From: Palsa-504 sp963808315
GTDB lineage: Bacteria > Actinomycetota > Actinomycetes > Streptosporangiales > Streptosporangiaceae
Assembly (NCBI GenBank): GCA_963808315.1
Contig: CAWEFK010000022.1
Coordinates: forward strand, 1-64,000
Length of the DNA stretch: 64,000 bases
Direction: 5' to 3'
A model generated the notes under the pieces. That model made no database searches, had not been told where the DNA came from, and saw only the letters and a list, made by a program, of their open reading frames with translations. Below, piece after piece: positions 35,515 through 44,028 of this stretch. The translations under genes were made by a program, and so were the position numbers. How positions within the stretch are numbered: position 1 is the first letter of the stretch; every line of letters begins with the position of its first letter.

Positions 35515-36921
35515 TCAGGGCGCTGATCCGGTTGGGCGCTGATCCAGGCCTAGGGCGGGCGCCGGGGTCTGGGCGGTGTCGGGCGCAGGCCAAGGCGGCA
35601 AGCGGAGCCGCATCAGTGTTCCCCCGCCGCCGGCGGGTTCGGCCTGGACCGTCCCGCCGTGGCTTTCTGCCACCTGGCGGACGATGGCGAGCCCGAGACC
35701 GGAACCGGGCACGGCCCGGGCCGACGCGGCCCGGTAGAAGCGGCCGAAAACGTGCGGCCGGTCGGCGGGCTCGATACCGGGCCCGTGATCGCGCACGGTG
35801 AGTTCACCGGCGTGCAGGCTGATCTGGACCGGGGCGCCGGGCGGGCCGAACTTGGCCGCGTTGTCCAGCAGGTTCCTGATCGCCACCTGCAGCCGCGGGG
35901 CGCTGCCGAGGACGCCGCACGGCTCGAGATCGGCCACGAACTCCGTCTGCGGCCAGTCCCGCCGGGCCGCCTCCAGAGCGGCGGCGGCCACCTCATGCAG
36001 CTTGACCTCGCCGCGCGCGCTTGGACCGGACTCGCCCCGGGCCAGCTCGGTGACGCTGCCCACCAGCTGGCTCAGCTCGGCGACCTGGGCGACCACCCGG
36101 TCGAGCACCTGCTGGCGCTCGGCCTGGGACAGGCCCGAATCATCGGCCAGCAGCTCCACGTTGATGCGCAGGCTGGTCAGCGGGGTGCGCAGCTCGTGGC
36201 TGGCGTCGCTGACCAGCTGTCGCTGAGCGGCCAGCGACCGCTGCAGCGCGCACAGCATGGTGTTGAACGACGTGGCCAGCCGCCCGAGCTCGTCGGCGCG
36301 GTCCACCTCGACCCGGCGGGCCGGGTTCCCGGTCGCCGTCACCTGCTCGGCGACCGCGGCCAGCCGGCTCACCGGAGCCAGGCCGGCCCGCGCCACCCCC
36401 CAGCCCGCCAGCGCGGCCAGCCCGACGCCGACGGCGCTGAGCAGGGCCAGGGTCGCCCCTACGCTGGCCACCTGGGTATCCACCGCGTTCAGCGGCACGG
36501 CCAGCTGCAGGGCCAGGCCGGGGGCCAGCGGCGTGGTGAAGATCATGGCCCGGACCCCGCCCACGGTGGCCTCGGTGTAGTAAGCACCGCGCCGCCCGGC
36601 CGCGACCTGGGCCGTGGCGGCGTCCGCCGCCAGCAGCCGACGGTCACCCGCGGGGGCCCAGACGGCACCGCCGGCCGTCACCACCTGGACGTACGGACTG
36701 TCCGAACCGAACCGGTCCGAGTGCGGCGGAACCCACCCGGCGGGTATGTGCCCGTCGAATCGCCGGGCATCATGGTGCACGACCGCGGCCTGCTGGCGTA
36801 GCTCCTGGCCGAGCTGATTGCGCAGGTCCGCGCGGACGACGAGAAAGGCCACGGCGGTGACCGCCAGGGTGACCGCGGCGACCGCGCCCGCCACGGCCAG
36901 GGTGAACCGGGTCCGCAGCAT
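35515..36921 (-). CDS. sensor histidine kinase
   Basis: A 468-residue membrane kinase: helix 1 (VAGAVAAVTLAVTAVAFLVV), an extracellular sensor of about 130 residues, helix 2 (LALLSAVGVGLAALAGWGV), a HAMP linker (RRVEVDRADELGRLATSFN), the HisKA box SDASHELRTPLTSLRINVE with the phospho-His, then ATPase boxes N (NLLDNAAKFG), D/G1 (VRDHGPGIE) and G2 (GSGLGLAIV). It resembles MprB-type envelope-stress sensors. It follows its response regulator by 33 bases and is probably cotranscribed with it. Confidence 0.92.
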   Translation of the reverse strand: MLRTRFTLAVAGAVAAVTLAVTAVAFLVVRADLRNQLGQELRQQAAVVHHDARRFDGHIPAGWVPPHSDRFGSDSPYVQVVTAGGAVWAPAGDRRLLAADAATAQVAAGRRGAYYTEATVGGVRAMIFTTPLAPGLALQLAVPLNAVDTQVASVGATLALLSAVGVGLAALAGWGVARAGLAPVSRLAAVAEQVTATGNPARRVEVDRADELGRLATSFNTMLCALQRSLAAQRQLVSDASHELRTPLTSLRINVELLADDSGLSQAERQQVLDRVVAQVAELSQLVGSVTELARGESGPSARGEVKLHEVAAAALEAARRDWPQTEFVADLEPCGVLGSAPRLQVAIRNLLDNAAKFGPPGAPVQISLHAGELTVRDHGPGIEPADRPHVFGRFYRAASARAVPGSGLGLAIVRQVAESHGGTVQAEPAGGGGTLMRLRLPPWPAPDTAQTPAPALGLDQRPTGSAP

Positions 36922-36954
36922 GAGCGGACGCGGGCCAGGGCCGGCGCAGGCGCT

Positions 36955-37683
36955 TCACTCCTCCGCCCGGATGACGTAGCCCACGCCGCGCACGTTGTGC
37001 AGCAGCCGCTGGCGTCCCCCGTCCTCGAGCTTGCGCCGCAGGAAACCCACGAACACCGCCAGGGCGTTGGAAGCGGGCGCCTCGCCGTAACCCCAGACCC
37101 GTTCGGAGATCACCTCGTAGCTGAGCACCTGCTCGGCGTTGCGCAGCAGCAGCTCGAGCAGGCCGAACTCGATCCTGGTCAGCGCGATCTCCTGGCCGTC
37201 GCGGGTCACCTTCCTGGCCGTGGCGTCCAGGGTCAGGTCGGCGTAGCCGAGGACGTCGCGGCGGGACTGGCTGCGCCGGAGCAGGGCCCGGACCCGGGCC
37301 TGCAGCTCGCGCAGCGCGAACGGCTTGACCAGGTAGTCATCCGCGCCCGCCTCCAGCCCGGCGACCCGGTCGTCGATGGTGTCCCGGGCGGTGAGCACGA
37401 GCACCGGGGTGGCGTCGCCTCGTTCCCGCAGCCTGCGGCACGCGTCGAGCCCGTCCACGATCGGCATCAGCACATCCAGCACGATCAGGTCGACCGGGCG
37501 GCGGGCCAGCGCGTCGAGCGCCTCCGCGCCGTGCACGGCCGTCGTCACCGCGTACCCGGCACAGCGCAGCGCCCGGCCGAGCGAATCCCGTACGTCCGGA
37601 TCGTCGTCCACCACCAGCAGCCGGGCAGCGTCGGCCGTGACCGGCACCGTGTCCGGCAGGTCAGCCGCTCGAGCGGTTCTCAT
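36955..37683 (-). CDS. OmpR-family response regulator
   Basis: The 242-residue protein has a receiver domain (LLVVDDDPDVRDSLGRAL; phospho-Asp in DLIVLDVLMPIVDG; Lys in DDYLVKPFALREL) and a winged-helix DNA-binding domain (LTRIEFGLLELLLRNAEQVL, NVRGVGYVI). It looks MprA-like and pairs with the downstream kinase. An in-frame GTG lies 12 bases further upstream (37695); I chose the ATG. The 100-base gap to the divergent phosphatase gene should hold both promoters. Confidence 0.93.
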   Translation of the reverse strand: MRTARAADLPDTVPVTADAARLLVVDDDPDVRDSLGRALRCAGYAVTTAVHGAEALDALARRPVDLIVLDVLMPIVDGLDACRRLRERGDATPVLVLTARDTIDDRVAGLEAGADDYLVKPFALRELQARVRALLRRSQSRRDVLGYADLTLDATARKVTRDGQEIALTRIEFGLLELLLRNAEQVLSYEVISERVWGYGEAPASNALAVFVGFLRRKLEDGGRQRLLHNVRGVGYVIRAEE

Positions 37684-37784
37684 AGCTGTGATCACATCAC
37701 CGTAGGCTGAGAGATTCCTGGAAGGTTTCCGTAGGCAGCCATAATTTCACTGGTCTTTCATAATCCGGCCGCACGCTGCCTGTC

Positions 37785-38422
37785 ATGATCCACAGCACCC
37801 GATCCAGGGACACCGTTCGGCAGGCCGGCCCGATCCGGTGCTCGTGGCTCGTCCGGCACGGCGAGAGCACCTGGAACGTCCGCGGCCTGGCCCAGGGCCA
37901 CGACGACCAGGCCCGGCTGACCGAACACGGACGGCGCCAGGCCTGGCGCATCGTGGGTCAGCTCAGCGATCAGCCGATCCGGGCGCTGTACTCCAGCGAC
38001 CTGCACCGGGCCCTGGAGACCGTGGCCCCGCTGGCGTCGGTGCTCAGGCTGGCCGTGACCCGGGACGTCCGGCTGCGCGAACGCTGCCTCGGCGTCGCCG
38101 AGGGCACCGCCACCGCGGCGATCAGTCCCGCGGTCAGCGGGATCAGCGCACAACGCGTGGTCGACCCCGACGCCAGGCCCCCGGGCGGGGAGTCCCTGCG
38201 CGACTTCTACCAGCGCGTCGCCTGCTTCGCCGCAGACCTGGCCGCGCGGCACCCCGGCGCCCGGCCGGGGACCTCGCGATCGTCGCGCACGGCGGCACGC
38301 TCCGGATGCTCGACGCCTACCTGCGCGGCATCCCGGTCGAGCAGATGGCCTGGGCGCCGCTGGCCAACGGCCGCATCCTGCGATCACCGGCGGCCTGGCC
38401 CGTCCACCAGGCCCACCCTTGA
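37785..38422 (+). CDS. histidine phosphatase (phosphoglycerate mutase-like), one frameshift
   Basis: About 212 residues of the histidine phosphatase superfamily. The RHG motif is LVRHGESTWNVRGLAQGHDD with the phospho-accepting His; ALYSSDLHRALETVAPLA and the late DLAIVAHGGTLRMLDAY with the second His complete the active site. The frame breaks near 38270 in a G-rich run, and without correction it appears fused to the next gene. It is first in an operon with the phosphosulfolactate synthase; it could take the role of the missing phosphatase ComB by dephosphorylating phosphosulfolactate, which is inference. Confidence 0.85.
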
Positions 38423-38444
38423 GAGCCCTAAGAGAGGAAATCCC

Positions 38445-39209
38445 ATGAATCAGACCGCATTGCACCTACCCCGGCGGGCGGCCAAGCCGCGCGGCACCGG
38501 CCTCACGATGGTGATCGACGGCGGGCTCCCGCTGTGGCAATTCACCGACCTGGTGTCATCGGCGGCCGAGTACATCGATTTCGTCAAGTTCGGCTGGGGC
38601 ACGGCGGTGGTGACCGGTTGCCTGGACGCGAAGATCGAGGTGCTGGCCGCGCACGACATCGGGTTCTACTTCGGCGGGACGCTGTTCGAGAAGTACGTGC
38701 TGCAAAACCGCTTCGACGACTTCAGGAAGTTCTGCCAGGAGCACTCGGCCCGGCACGTCGAGGTCTCGAACGGGACGATCCCGATGTCCAACTCGGAAAA
38801 GGCGAGCTACATCCGCAAGCTCGCCGACGACTTCACCGTGGTATCCGAGGTCGGCTTCAAGGATCCGGTCCGGTCCGAGCAGCTGCCGCCCAGCAGGTGG
38901 ATCGAGTACATCGACGAGGACCTCGAGGCGGGCGCGTCGCTGGTCACCCTGGAGGCCAGGGAGAGCGGCCGGTCGGGCATCTGCCGGCCGGACGGCGCGC
39001 TCAGGTTCGGGCTGATCGAGGACGTGCTGACGTCGGGCATCAGCCCGGGCAGCCTGCTCTTCGAGGCGCCGACCACCGCGCTGCAGGCGCACTTCGTCAC
39101 CAGGATCGGCCCGGACGTCAACCTCGGCAACGTGCCGGCCAGCGCGGTCATCGGGCTGGAGACACTCCGCCTCGGGCTGCGCGCAGACACCTTGACCGCC
39201 TTCGAGTAA
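38445..39209 (+). CDS. phosphosulfolactate synthase (ComA family)
   Basis: The 254-residue TIM-barrel protein matches the ComA family, which adds sulfite to phosphoenolpyruvate to give (R)-phosphosulfolactate, first step to sulfolactate and, in methanogens, coenzyme M. Typical segments are TMVIDGGLPLWQFTDLVSSA, IDFVKFGWGTAVV, FYFGGTLFEKYVLQNRFDD, HVEVSNGTIPMS, SEVGFKDP and GLETLRLGLRADTL. The ATG has a good AGAGAGG upstream. No ComB, ComC or ComDE homologue is nearby, so the product is probably not coenzyme M. Another phospho-carbon ligation reaction by a relative is possible. Confidence 0.85.
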   Translation: MNQTALHLPRRAAKPRGTGLTMVIDGGLPLWQFTDLVSSAAEYIDFVKFGWGTAVVTGCLDAKIEVLAAHDIGFYFGGTLFEKYVLQNRFDDFRKFCQEHSARHVEVSNGTIPMSNSEKASYIRKLADDFTVVSEVGFKDPVRSEQLPPSRWIEYIDEDLEAGASLVTLEARESGRSGICRPDGALRFGLIEDVLTSGISPGSLLFEAPTTALQAHFVTRIGPDVNLGNVPASAVIGLETLRLGLRADTLTAFE

Positions 39210-39219
39210 GAACCAGCCG

Positions 39220-39627
39220 ATGCGAACCAATTCCGATGTCTTTCACCTGGCCATACCGGTCCATGACCTGGACGCGGCCCAGCACTTCTACGTAAGCCTG
39301 CTCGGCTGCAAGCTGGCCCGGCGCTACCCGGACCGGATCACGCTGGATTTCTTCGGCGATCAGCTGGTCTGCCACCTGACCGAGACCGGGCCGCCCGCCA
39401 GCCCGCCGCTGAGCCTGTACCCAAGGCACTTCGGCGTCACGTTCGCCGCTCCGGCGGATTTCGATGCCCTGCACCACTGCGCGGTGCTCCGCAAGATCCC
39501 TTTCTACCTCAAGGTGTCGACGCGGTTCGAGGGCATGGTCGAGGAGCACAGCACGTTCGTCCTGCTCGATCCGTCCGGCAACCTCCTGGAGTTCAAGCAT
39601 TACCGTGATCCGCGGATGATGTACTGA
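39220..39627 (+). CDS. VOC-family (glyoxalase-like) protein
   Basis: A 135-residue vicinal-oxygen-chelate protein with two beta-alpha-beta modules: FHLAIPVHDLDAAQHFYVSL with a likely metal His, RITLDFFGDQLVCHL, RHFGVTFAAPADFDALHHCA and TFVLLDPSGNLLEFKHY with a likely metal Glu. VOC enzymes perform dioxygenation, isomerisation or epimerisation on diverse substrates. It starts ten bases after the ComA gene and its stop shares one base with the next ATG, so it probably acts on a product or intermediate of the same pathway. Confidence 0.85.
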   Translation: MRTNSDVFHLAIPVHDLDAAQHFYVSLLGCKLARRYPDRITLDFFGDQLVCHLTETGPPASPPLSLYPRHFGVTFAAPADFDALHHCAVLRKIPFYLKVSTRFEGMVEEHSTFVLLDPSGNLLEFKHYRDPRMMY

Positions 39628-42359
39628 TGCCGCGCCGTCGGCTCGACCAGGTCGACGCGATGCGCCCGATCAAGCAGCTGGGCGTGGTCAGCACGCACTC
39701 GATCATGTATTTCGCGCCGGCCGCGGCCAGCGTGGGCTCGGGCGCCGTGCTGTTGCTGTTGCACGTGTCGCGGGACGGATTCTTCTTCCTCTCCGCGTGC
39801 ATGCTGACGTACGCGTACACCGAGATGCGCATCGCTGGGCTCGGCCGCTTCTACTGGCGCCGGTTCGTCTCGGTCGGGCTTCCCTACCTGTGCTGGAACT
39901 TCATCTACTTCCTCCACGGGTTGCCCGGCAATACCTACGCCAGCCCGGCGGCCGCGCTCGCGCACCTCGGCCGGCTGATCGACACCGGGTACTACCAGCT
40001 GTACTTCCTGCTCGTGATCATGCAGTTCTACCTGGTATTCCCGCTCGTGCTCGTGCTGCTGCGCCGGACCAGGGGGCACCACGGCCTGGTCATCGCCGCC
40101 GCGGCGCTGGCCCAGGTGACGATCTCGATCATGACGCACTGGAACCTGCTGCCGACCCTGATGGAACGGTACGCGCAGCAAGACGCGCTCAGCTACGTGC
40201 TCTACCTGATCGGCGGCGGTGTCGTCGCGTTCCACATCGACGAGGTGGACGCCTGGGTGCGCCGCCACGCCGAGCTGATCATGGCGCTGACGCTGGTCGC
40301 CGCCATCGGCGCGGAGGGAATCTACCTCCTGTCCCTGCACGGAGTGACCAGCGCGCTGGGATCGGGCAATGACCCGTTCCAGCCCAGCGTCATCCCGTTC
40401 AACATCGGCGCGATCACCTGCGGGTACCTGGCCGGCGTGGTCCTGGTGCAGCCCTGGCGGTCCCGCCTGACCAAAACCCTCGTCCGGGTGGGCTCGGACG
40501 ACGCGTACGGCATCTACCTCTCGCAGATGCTGTTCATCAGCCTCTTGATCTCGTTCGGCTGGGAGCGGCTCAACTCGGTCCTGCCCTGGCCCGTCGTCTG
40601 CCTGCTGGCGGTGGGGGTCATCTTCGCCTGCTGCATCACCCTGACCACCCTGCTGGCCCGGACGCCGCTGGCGGTACCGCTGACCGGACGCAAGCAGCTG
40701 CCCTGGTCGACGCTGATCCCGCGGCGCACGGCGGCCCGGACGGCAGCGGCCCGGACGACGGCGGCCCGGACGACGGCGGCCCGGACGGCACCTGACCAAC
40801 GACAAGAACGGAACTCGGCCTTGATCAGCGAATGGATAGCACAAGCCGCGGACCACCAGGGCAGCGCCCCGTACCTGGAGGACGCCGCGGGCGGCGAGAC
40901 GGTGAGCTACGCCGGGCTGCGGCAGGCCACCCGGGCCTGGGCGCGGCGGCTGGACCGGGCCGGGATCGCGCCGGGGGGCGCCGTGGCCATCCGCTGGCCC
41001 GACCCGCTCGGGTACGCCACCGCCCTGGTCGCCATCCTCGGCGCCGGCCGGGTGGCCGTCCCGCTTGATCCCGCGGCCCCGGCCGCCGAGTTGACCCGGG
41101 TCCTCGCGGTGGCCCGGCCCGAGGCGGTCTTCGCCGCGTCGGCTGAGGGCCTGCCGCCCGGCCTGGCCGTGCTCGGGCCGCCGGACGAGACGGACCGCAC
41201 GGAGGGCGCGGCGGGCACGGAGGACGCCGCGGGGACCGGGGGGATCTTCTTGTGCACGAGCGGGACCACCGGCACGCCCAAGGGCATTCTGCTGAGTCAG
41301 GATCAGCTGGCCCACGTGGCCGCGGCCGTGGCCGGTCATCATCGGCTGACCTCGGCTGACCGCGGGTACTGCTGCCTGCCGCTGTTCCACGTCAACGCCG
41401 AGGTGGTCGGGCTGCTGGCCACCCTCGCCGCCCGGGCCTGCCTGGTGGTGGACCGCAAGTTCAGCCGCCGGGGGTTCTGGCCGCTGATCGGCGAACGGCG
41501 GATCACCTGGATCAACGCGGTGCCAGCGATCATCGCCGTGCTGGCCATGGACCCGCCCGGGGAACGGGTAGGCGGGCGGATACGCTTCGTCCGTTCGGCA
41601 TCTGCCCCGCTGCCGCCCTCGACGCTGAGGCGGTTCGAGGAGGCGTTCGGCATCCCGGTGGTGGAGACCTACGGGATGACCGAGGCGGCCAGCATGATCA
41701 CCGCCAACCCGATCGACGGGCCGCGCAAGCCCGGCTCGGCGGGACGGGCCGCCGGCGCCGAGGTCCGGGTGGCCGAACGCGCCGGGTCCGGTTACCTGCC
41801 CTGCCCGGCCGGCACGGTGGGCCGCGTGCAGATCCGCGGCCGGGGCGTCATCCGGGCGTACGCGAGCGGCGCCCCGGCCGGCGCCATCGACCCCGAGGGC
41901 TGGCTGGATACCGGCGACCTCGGCCACCTCGACCAGGACGGGTACCTGTTCCTGGCGGGCCGGTCGGACGACGTGATCAACCGGGGCGGCGAGAAGATCT
42001 ACCCGGGCGAGATCGAGGACTTCCTGCTCACCCAGCCCGGCGTCGGGTCCGTCGCGGTGGTCGCGGCCAGGGACGAGGTGCTCGGCTACTGCCCGGTGGC
42101 CTACGTGGTCCCGGCCGGACCCGGGCGGGACCGCCAGCCGGAGCCCGCCGAGCTTGTGCCGTCCGGGCTGGAGCACGCCGAGCTTGTGCAGTCCGGGATA
42201 GCGCACGCCGGGCTGGAGGCCGCGTTGCGCGAGGCCTGCGCGGCGGCGCTGGCCCGGGCGAAGCAGCCGAGCGCGTTCTACCTGGTCCAGGAGCTGCCGC
42301 TGGGGCCCACCGGCAAGGTCGCGCGGCGCCGTTTGCGGGAGCTGACCGCGGCCTCGTGA
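39627..42359 (+). CDS. fusion of membrane acyltransferase and AMP-forming acyl ligase
   Basis: One open frame of 910 codons. Residues 1-365 are an acyltransferase-3-type membrane protein: it starts LDQVDAMRPIKQLGVVSTHS and has about ten helices (for example YYQLYFLLVIMQFYLVFPLV). A linker made of AART-type repeats (about 370-395) leads to an ANL ligase: CTSGTTGTPKGILLSQDQ, VVETYGMTEAASMI, GWLDTGDLGHLDQDG, RSDDVINRGGEKIYPGEIE and the Lys in GPTGKVARR. The ligase would activate a carboxylic acid and the membrane part could transfer an acyl group. The start ATG overlaps the VOC stop by one base. Two separate genes merged by a sequence error in the repetitive linker cannot be excluded. Confidence 0.8.
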   Translation: MPRRRLDQVDAMRPIKQLGVVSTHSIMYFAPAAASVGSGAVLLLLHVSRDGFFFLSACMLTYAYTEMRIAGLGRFYWRRFVSVGLPYLCWNFIYFLHGLPGNTYASPAAALAHLGRLIDTGYYQLYFLLVIMQFYLVFPLVLVLLRRTRGHHGLVIAAAALAQVTISIMTHWNLLPTLMERYAQQDALSYVLYLIGGGVVAFHIDEVDAWVRRHAELIMALTLVAAIGAEGIYLLSLHGVTSALGSGNDPFQPSVIPFNIGAITCGYLAGVVLVQPWRSRLTKTLVRVGSDDAYGIYLSQMLFISLLISFGWERLNSVLPWPVVCLLAVGVIFACCITLTTLLARTPLAVPLTGRKQLPWSTLIPRRTAARTAAARTTAARTTAARTAPDQRQERNSALISEWIAQAADHQGSAPYLEDAAGGETVSYAGLRQATRAWARRLDRAGIAPGGAVAIRWPDPLGYATALVAILGAGRVAVPLDPAAPAAELTRVLAVARPEAVFAASAEGLPPGLAVLGPPDETDRTEGAAGTEDAAGTGGIFLCTSGTTGTPKGILLSQDQLAHVAAAVAGHHRLTSADRGYCCLPLFHVNAEVVGLLATLAARACLVVDRKFSRRGFWPLIGERRITWINAVPAIIAVLAMDPPGERVGGRIRFVRSASAPLPPSTLRRFEEAFGIPVVETYGMTEAASMITANPIDGPRKPGSAGRAAGAEVRVAERAGSGYLPCPAGTVGRVQIRGRGVIRAYASGAPAGAIDPEGWLDTGDLGHLDQDGYLFLAGRSDDVINRGGEKIYPGEIEDFLLTQPGVGSVAVVAARDEVLGYCPVAYVVPAGPGRDRQPEPAELVPSGLEHAELVQSGIAHAGLEAALREACAAALARAKQPSAFYLVQELPLGPTGKVARRRLRELTAAS

Positions 42360-42516
42360 CCGGGCACTGGTGTGGGGCGGATCCGGACTCTGTGCTGGAT
42401 CCGGGGCATTCCAGAGTCATAAGCAGCGAAGCCCGGGCGCACCCCCTCAGCCCCGCGAACCCCGGCCGTCCCATCCTGCACACCCGTGCTGCCGCGCTCC
42501 CACTTCCGACCCACAC

Positions 42517-42561
42517 CGATGGTCCATCGTCGTTGCCCCCGCGACCCCAATGGTCCATCGT
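42517..42561. promoter_or_regulatory. two ATGGTCCAT dyads
   Basis: CGATGGTCCATCG at 42517-42529 is a 13-base palindrome, and AATGGTCCATCG repeats it at 42549-42560; the shared ATGGTCCATCGT copies are 31 bases apart, close to three helical turns. They lie between the acyl-ligase gene and the small minus-strand gene. They may be operator half-pairs or terminator elements; the binding protein is unknown. Confidence 0.35.
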
Positions 42562-42566
42562 GGTGG

Positions 42567-42818
42567 TCAGGCTGAGGGTTCTACTGCGGCTGGAAACGGG
42601 GCAGACGGTACCTGCGCGGCCGGCCTTTCGAGTTGGGTGAGCGTCGGCGTGACCTGGGGCAAGCACCACGGTCCGTTCGGCTGCTTGGGTAGATGGACGG
42701 GAGGTGGGTCAGCCGGGACGTACGGTCCTCGCGGGGCTGGCTCAGGCGAATCACGCCCGCGTCCAGGTCGACGCTGACCGGGGGGCGGGGCGGCCGGCTG
42801 GCCGTCGTGGCGGAGCAT
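42567..42818 (-). CDS. small hypothetical protein (frameshifted)
   Basis: The ATG at 42818 has an ideal AAGGAGGA five bases upstream, which supports a real gene. The frame begins MLRHDGQPAAPPP, breaks in a run of six C, continues in coding-like codons as VSVDLDAGVIRLSQPRED and THLPS, and returns to the first frame for PNGPWCLPQVTPTLTQLERP before the stop at 42567. About 83 residues, no recognised domain or signal. It is divergent from the LacI gene and may share its control region. Confidence 0.45.
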   Translation of the reverse strand: MLRHDGQPAAPPPGQRRPGRGRDSPEPAPRGPYVPADPPPVHLPKQPNGPWCLPQVTPTLTQLERPAAQVPSAPFPAAVEPSA

Positions 42819-42902
42819 GCGGTCCTCCTTGGCCTGGTCTTGGTGCTCGGTATTCCGGACGGCGTTTCCGGTGTACCGACCGGGACATGTTTCAATTCTG
42901 GG

Positions 42903-43964
42903 GTGGAGATCGCAAACACCGATGGCAAGCGCCCGGCGCGGGTGACGATCAGGCAAGTCGCCGAGCTGGCCGGGGTGTCGATCGCGACGGTCTCCCGGGT
43001 TATCAACGGGCACTCGGATGTGTCCGTCCAGACCCGGGAAGCGGTGCAGCGCGTGATCAGGGAACGCGGTTACCAGGCCGGCGCCCGCCCGCGGACCGGG
43101 CGAACCGGCCGGATCGGCATCATGGTGCCGCTGGTCCATCCGGGGTACTTCGCCGAGATCCTGGCCGGGGCCGCCGAGGCGCTGTACGAGCATGACATGC
43201 GGGTCGTGCTCTGCCCGACCCGGCATTCTCACTCGCGGGAAATGTCACTGCTTGACCGGTTGGCCGACGGTGAGGCGGACGGCGCCGTCGTCGTTCTGCC
43301 GGAGGAATCCGGTGAGGAGTTCCGGATGCTGGCGGCGCACGGTTTCCCCTTCGTCATCGTGGACCCGCAGACCGAGGTATCGGAAGGAATCCCGGTGGTG
43401 TGTGCCGCGCATTCCGCCGGAGCGACGCAAGCGACCCGGCACCTGCTGGGCCTGGGACACCGGCGGATCGGTGTGATCAGCGGGCCGGAGGGCTGGGTCG
43501 CCACGGAGGAACGGCTCCGCGGCCATCACGCCGCGCTGGCGGGCTCGGGCGTGCTGCCTGATCCCAGCCTCGTGCAGCATTCGAACTTCCGGATCGACGG
43601 CGGCCGCGACGCGGCCGACTGCCTGCTGGCTCGGCCGGATCCGCCCACGGCGATCTTCGCTTTCAACGACAGCATGGCGATCGGGGCCATGCAGGCGGCC
43701 TCGGCACGCGGTCTGCGGGTTCCCGAGGACATTTCGGTCGTCGGCTTCGATGACACGATCGAGGCCGCCGTGACCATTCCGGCCCTGACCACCATCCGTC
43801 AGCCCCTCGCCGAGCTGGGCCGGACCGCGGTGAGCCTGCTGCTGCGCCAGATCCAGAACAAACGCCTGGAGCCACTGCGCGTCGAGCTCGCGACCAAGCT
43901 CGTGGTCCGGGACTCAACCTCCAAAACCGGCGACAAAACCAGTCCGCGGCCGCCAGGGCATTGA
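42903..43964 (+). CDS. LacI-family transcriptional regulator
   Basis: The 353-residue repressor has the LacI headpiece (VTIRQVAELAGVSIATVSRV, INGHSDVSVQTREAVQRVI) and a periplasmic-binding-protein-like effector domain (GRIGIMVPLVHPGYFAEILA, TAIFAFNDSMAIGAMQAA, ISVVGFDDTIEAAVTIPALT). Such regulators in actinomycetes often control glycoside hydrolases in response to oligosaccharides. A GH6 cellulase starts 64 bases downstream behind a repeated TTCCGG motif, a plausible operator, so cellulose or cellobiose response is likely. The GTG at 42903 is the best start, though the frame is open further upstream. Confidence 0.9.
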   Translation: MEIANTDGKRPARVTIRQVAELAGVSIATVSRVINGHSDVSVQTREAVQRVIRERGYQAGARPRTGRTGRIGIMVPLVHPGYFAEILAGAAEALYEHDMRVVLCPTRHSHSREMSLLDRLADGEADGAVVVLPEESGEEFRMLAAHGFPFVIVDPQTEVSEGIPVVCAAHSAGATQATRHLLGLGHRRIGVISGPEGWVATEERLRGHHAALAGSGVLPDPSLVQHSNFRIDGGRDAADCLLARPDPPTAIFAFNDSMAIGAMQAASARGLRVPEDISVVGFDDTIEAAVTIPALTTIRQPLAELGRTAVSLLLRQIQNKRLEPLRVELATKLVVRDSTSKTGDKTSPRPPGH

Positions 43965-43989
43965 CCGGAACGACCCGGCTTGTTACGTT

Positions 43990-44021
43990 CCTTCCGGAAA
44001 CGTTCCGGTAACACTTCCGGG
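43990..44021 (+). promoter_or_regulatory. TTCCGG repeats upstream of the cellulase gene
   Basis: TTCCGG occurs three times (CTTCCGGAAACGTTCCGG, then ACTTCCGGG) immediately before the cellulase start. The first two form a dyad CCGGAA-ACG-TTCCGG with a central CG like many LacI-family sites. Given the adjacent LacI gene, this is a candidate operator. Confidence 0.45.
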
Positions 44022-44028
44022 AGTACTC

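Noticed and set aside
37785..39209. A 474-codon frame that would fuse the histidine phosphatase to the ComA protein
   Set aside because: The phosphatase C-terminus (DLAIVAHGGTLRMLDAY) is read in another frame and ends at 38422, and the ComA gene has its own ribosome site and ATG. The apparent fusion comes from a single-base shift near 38270.
39600..42206. Very long open frame on the minus strand opposite the acyltransferase-ligase gene
   Set aside because: It is an antisense shadow typical of very GC-rich coding DNA; its product is Arg/Gly/Pro-rich with no domain, while the plus strand has two clear domains.
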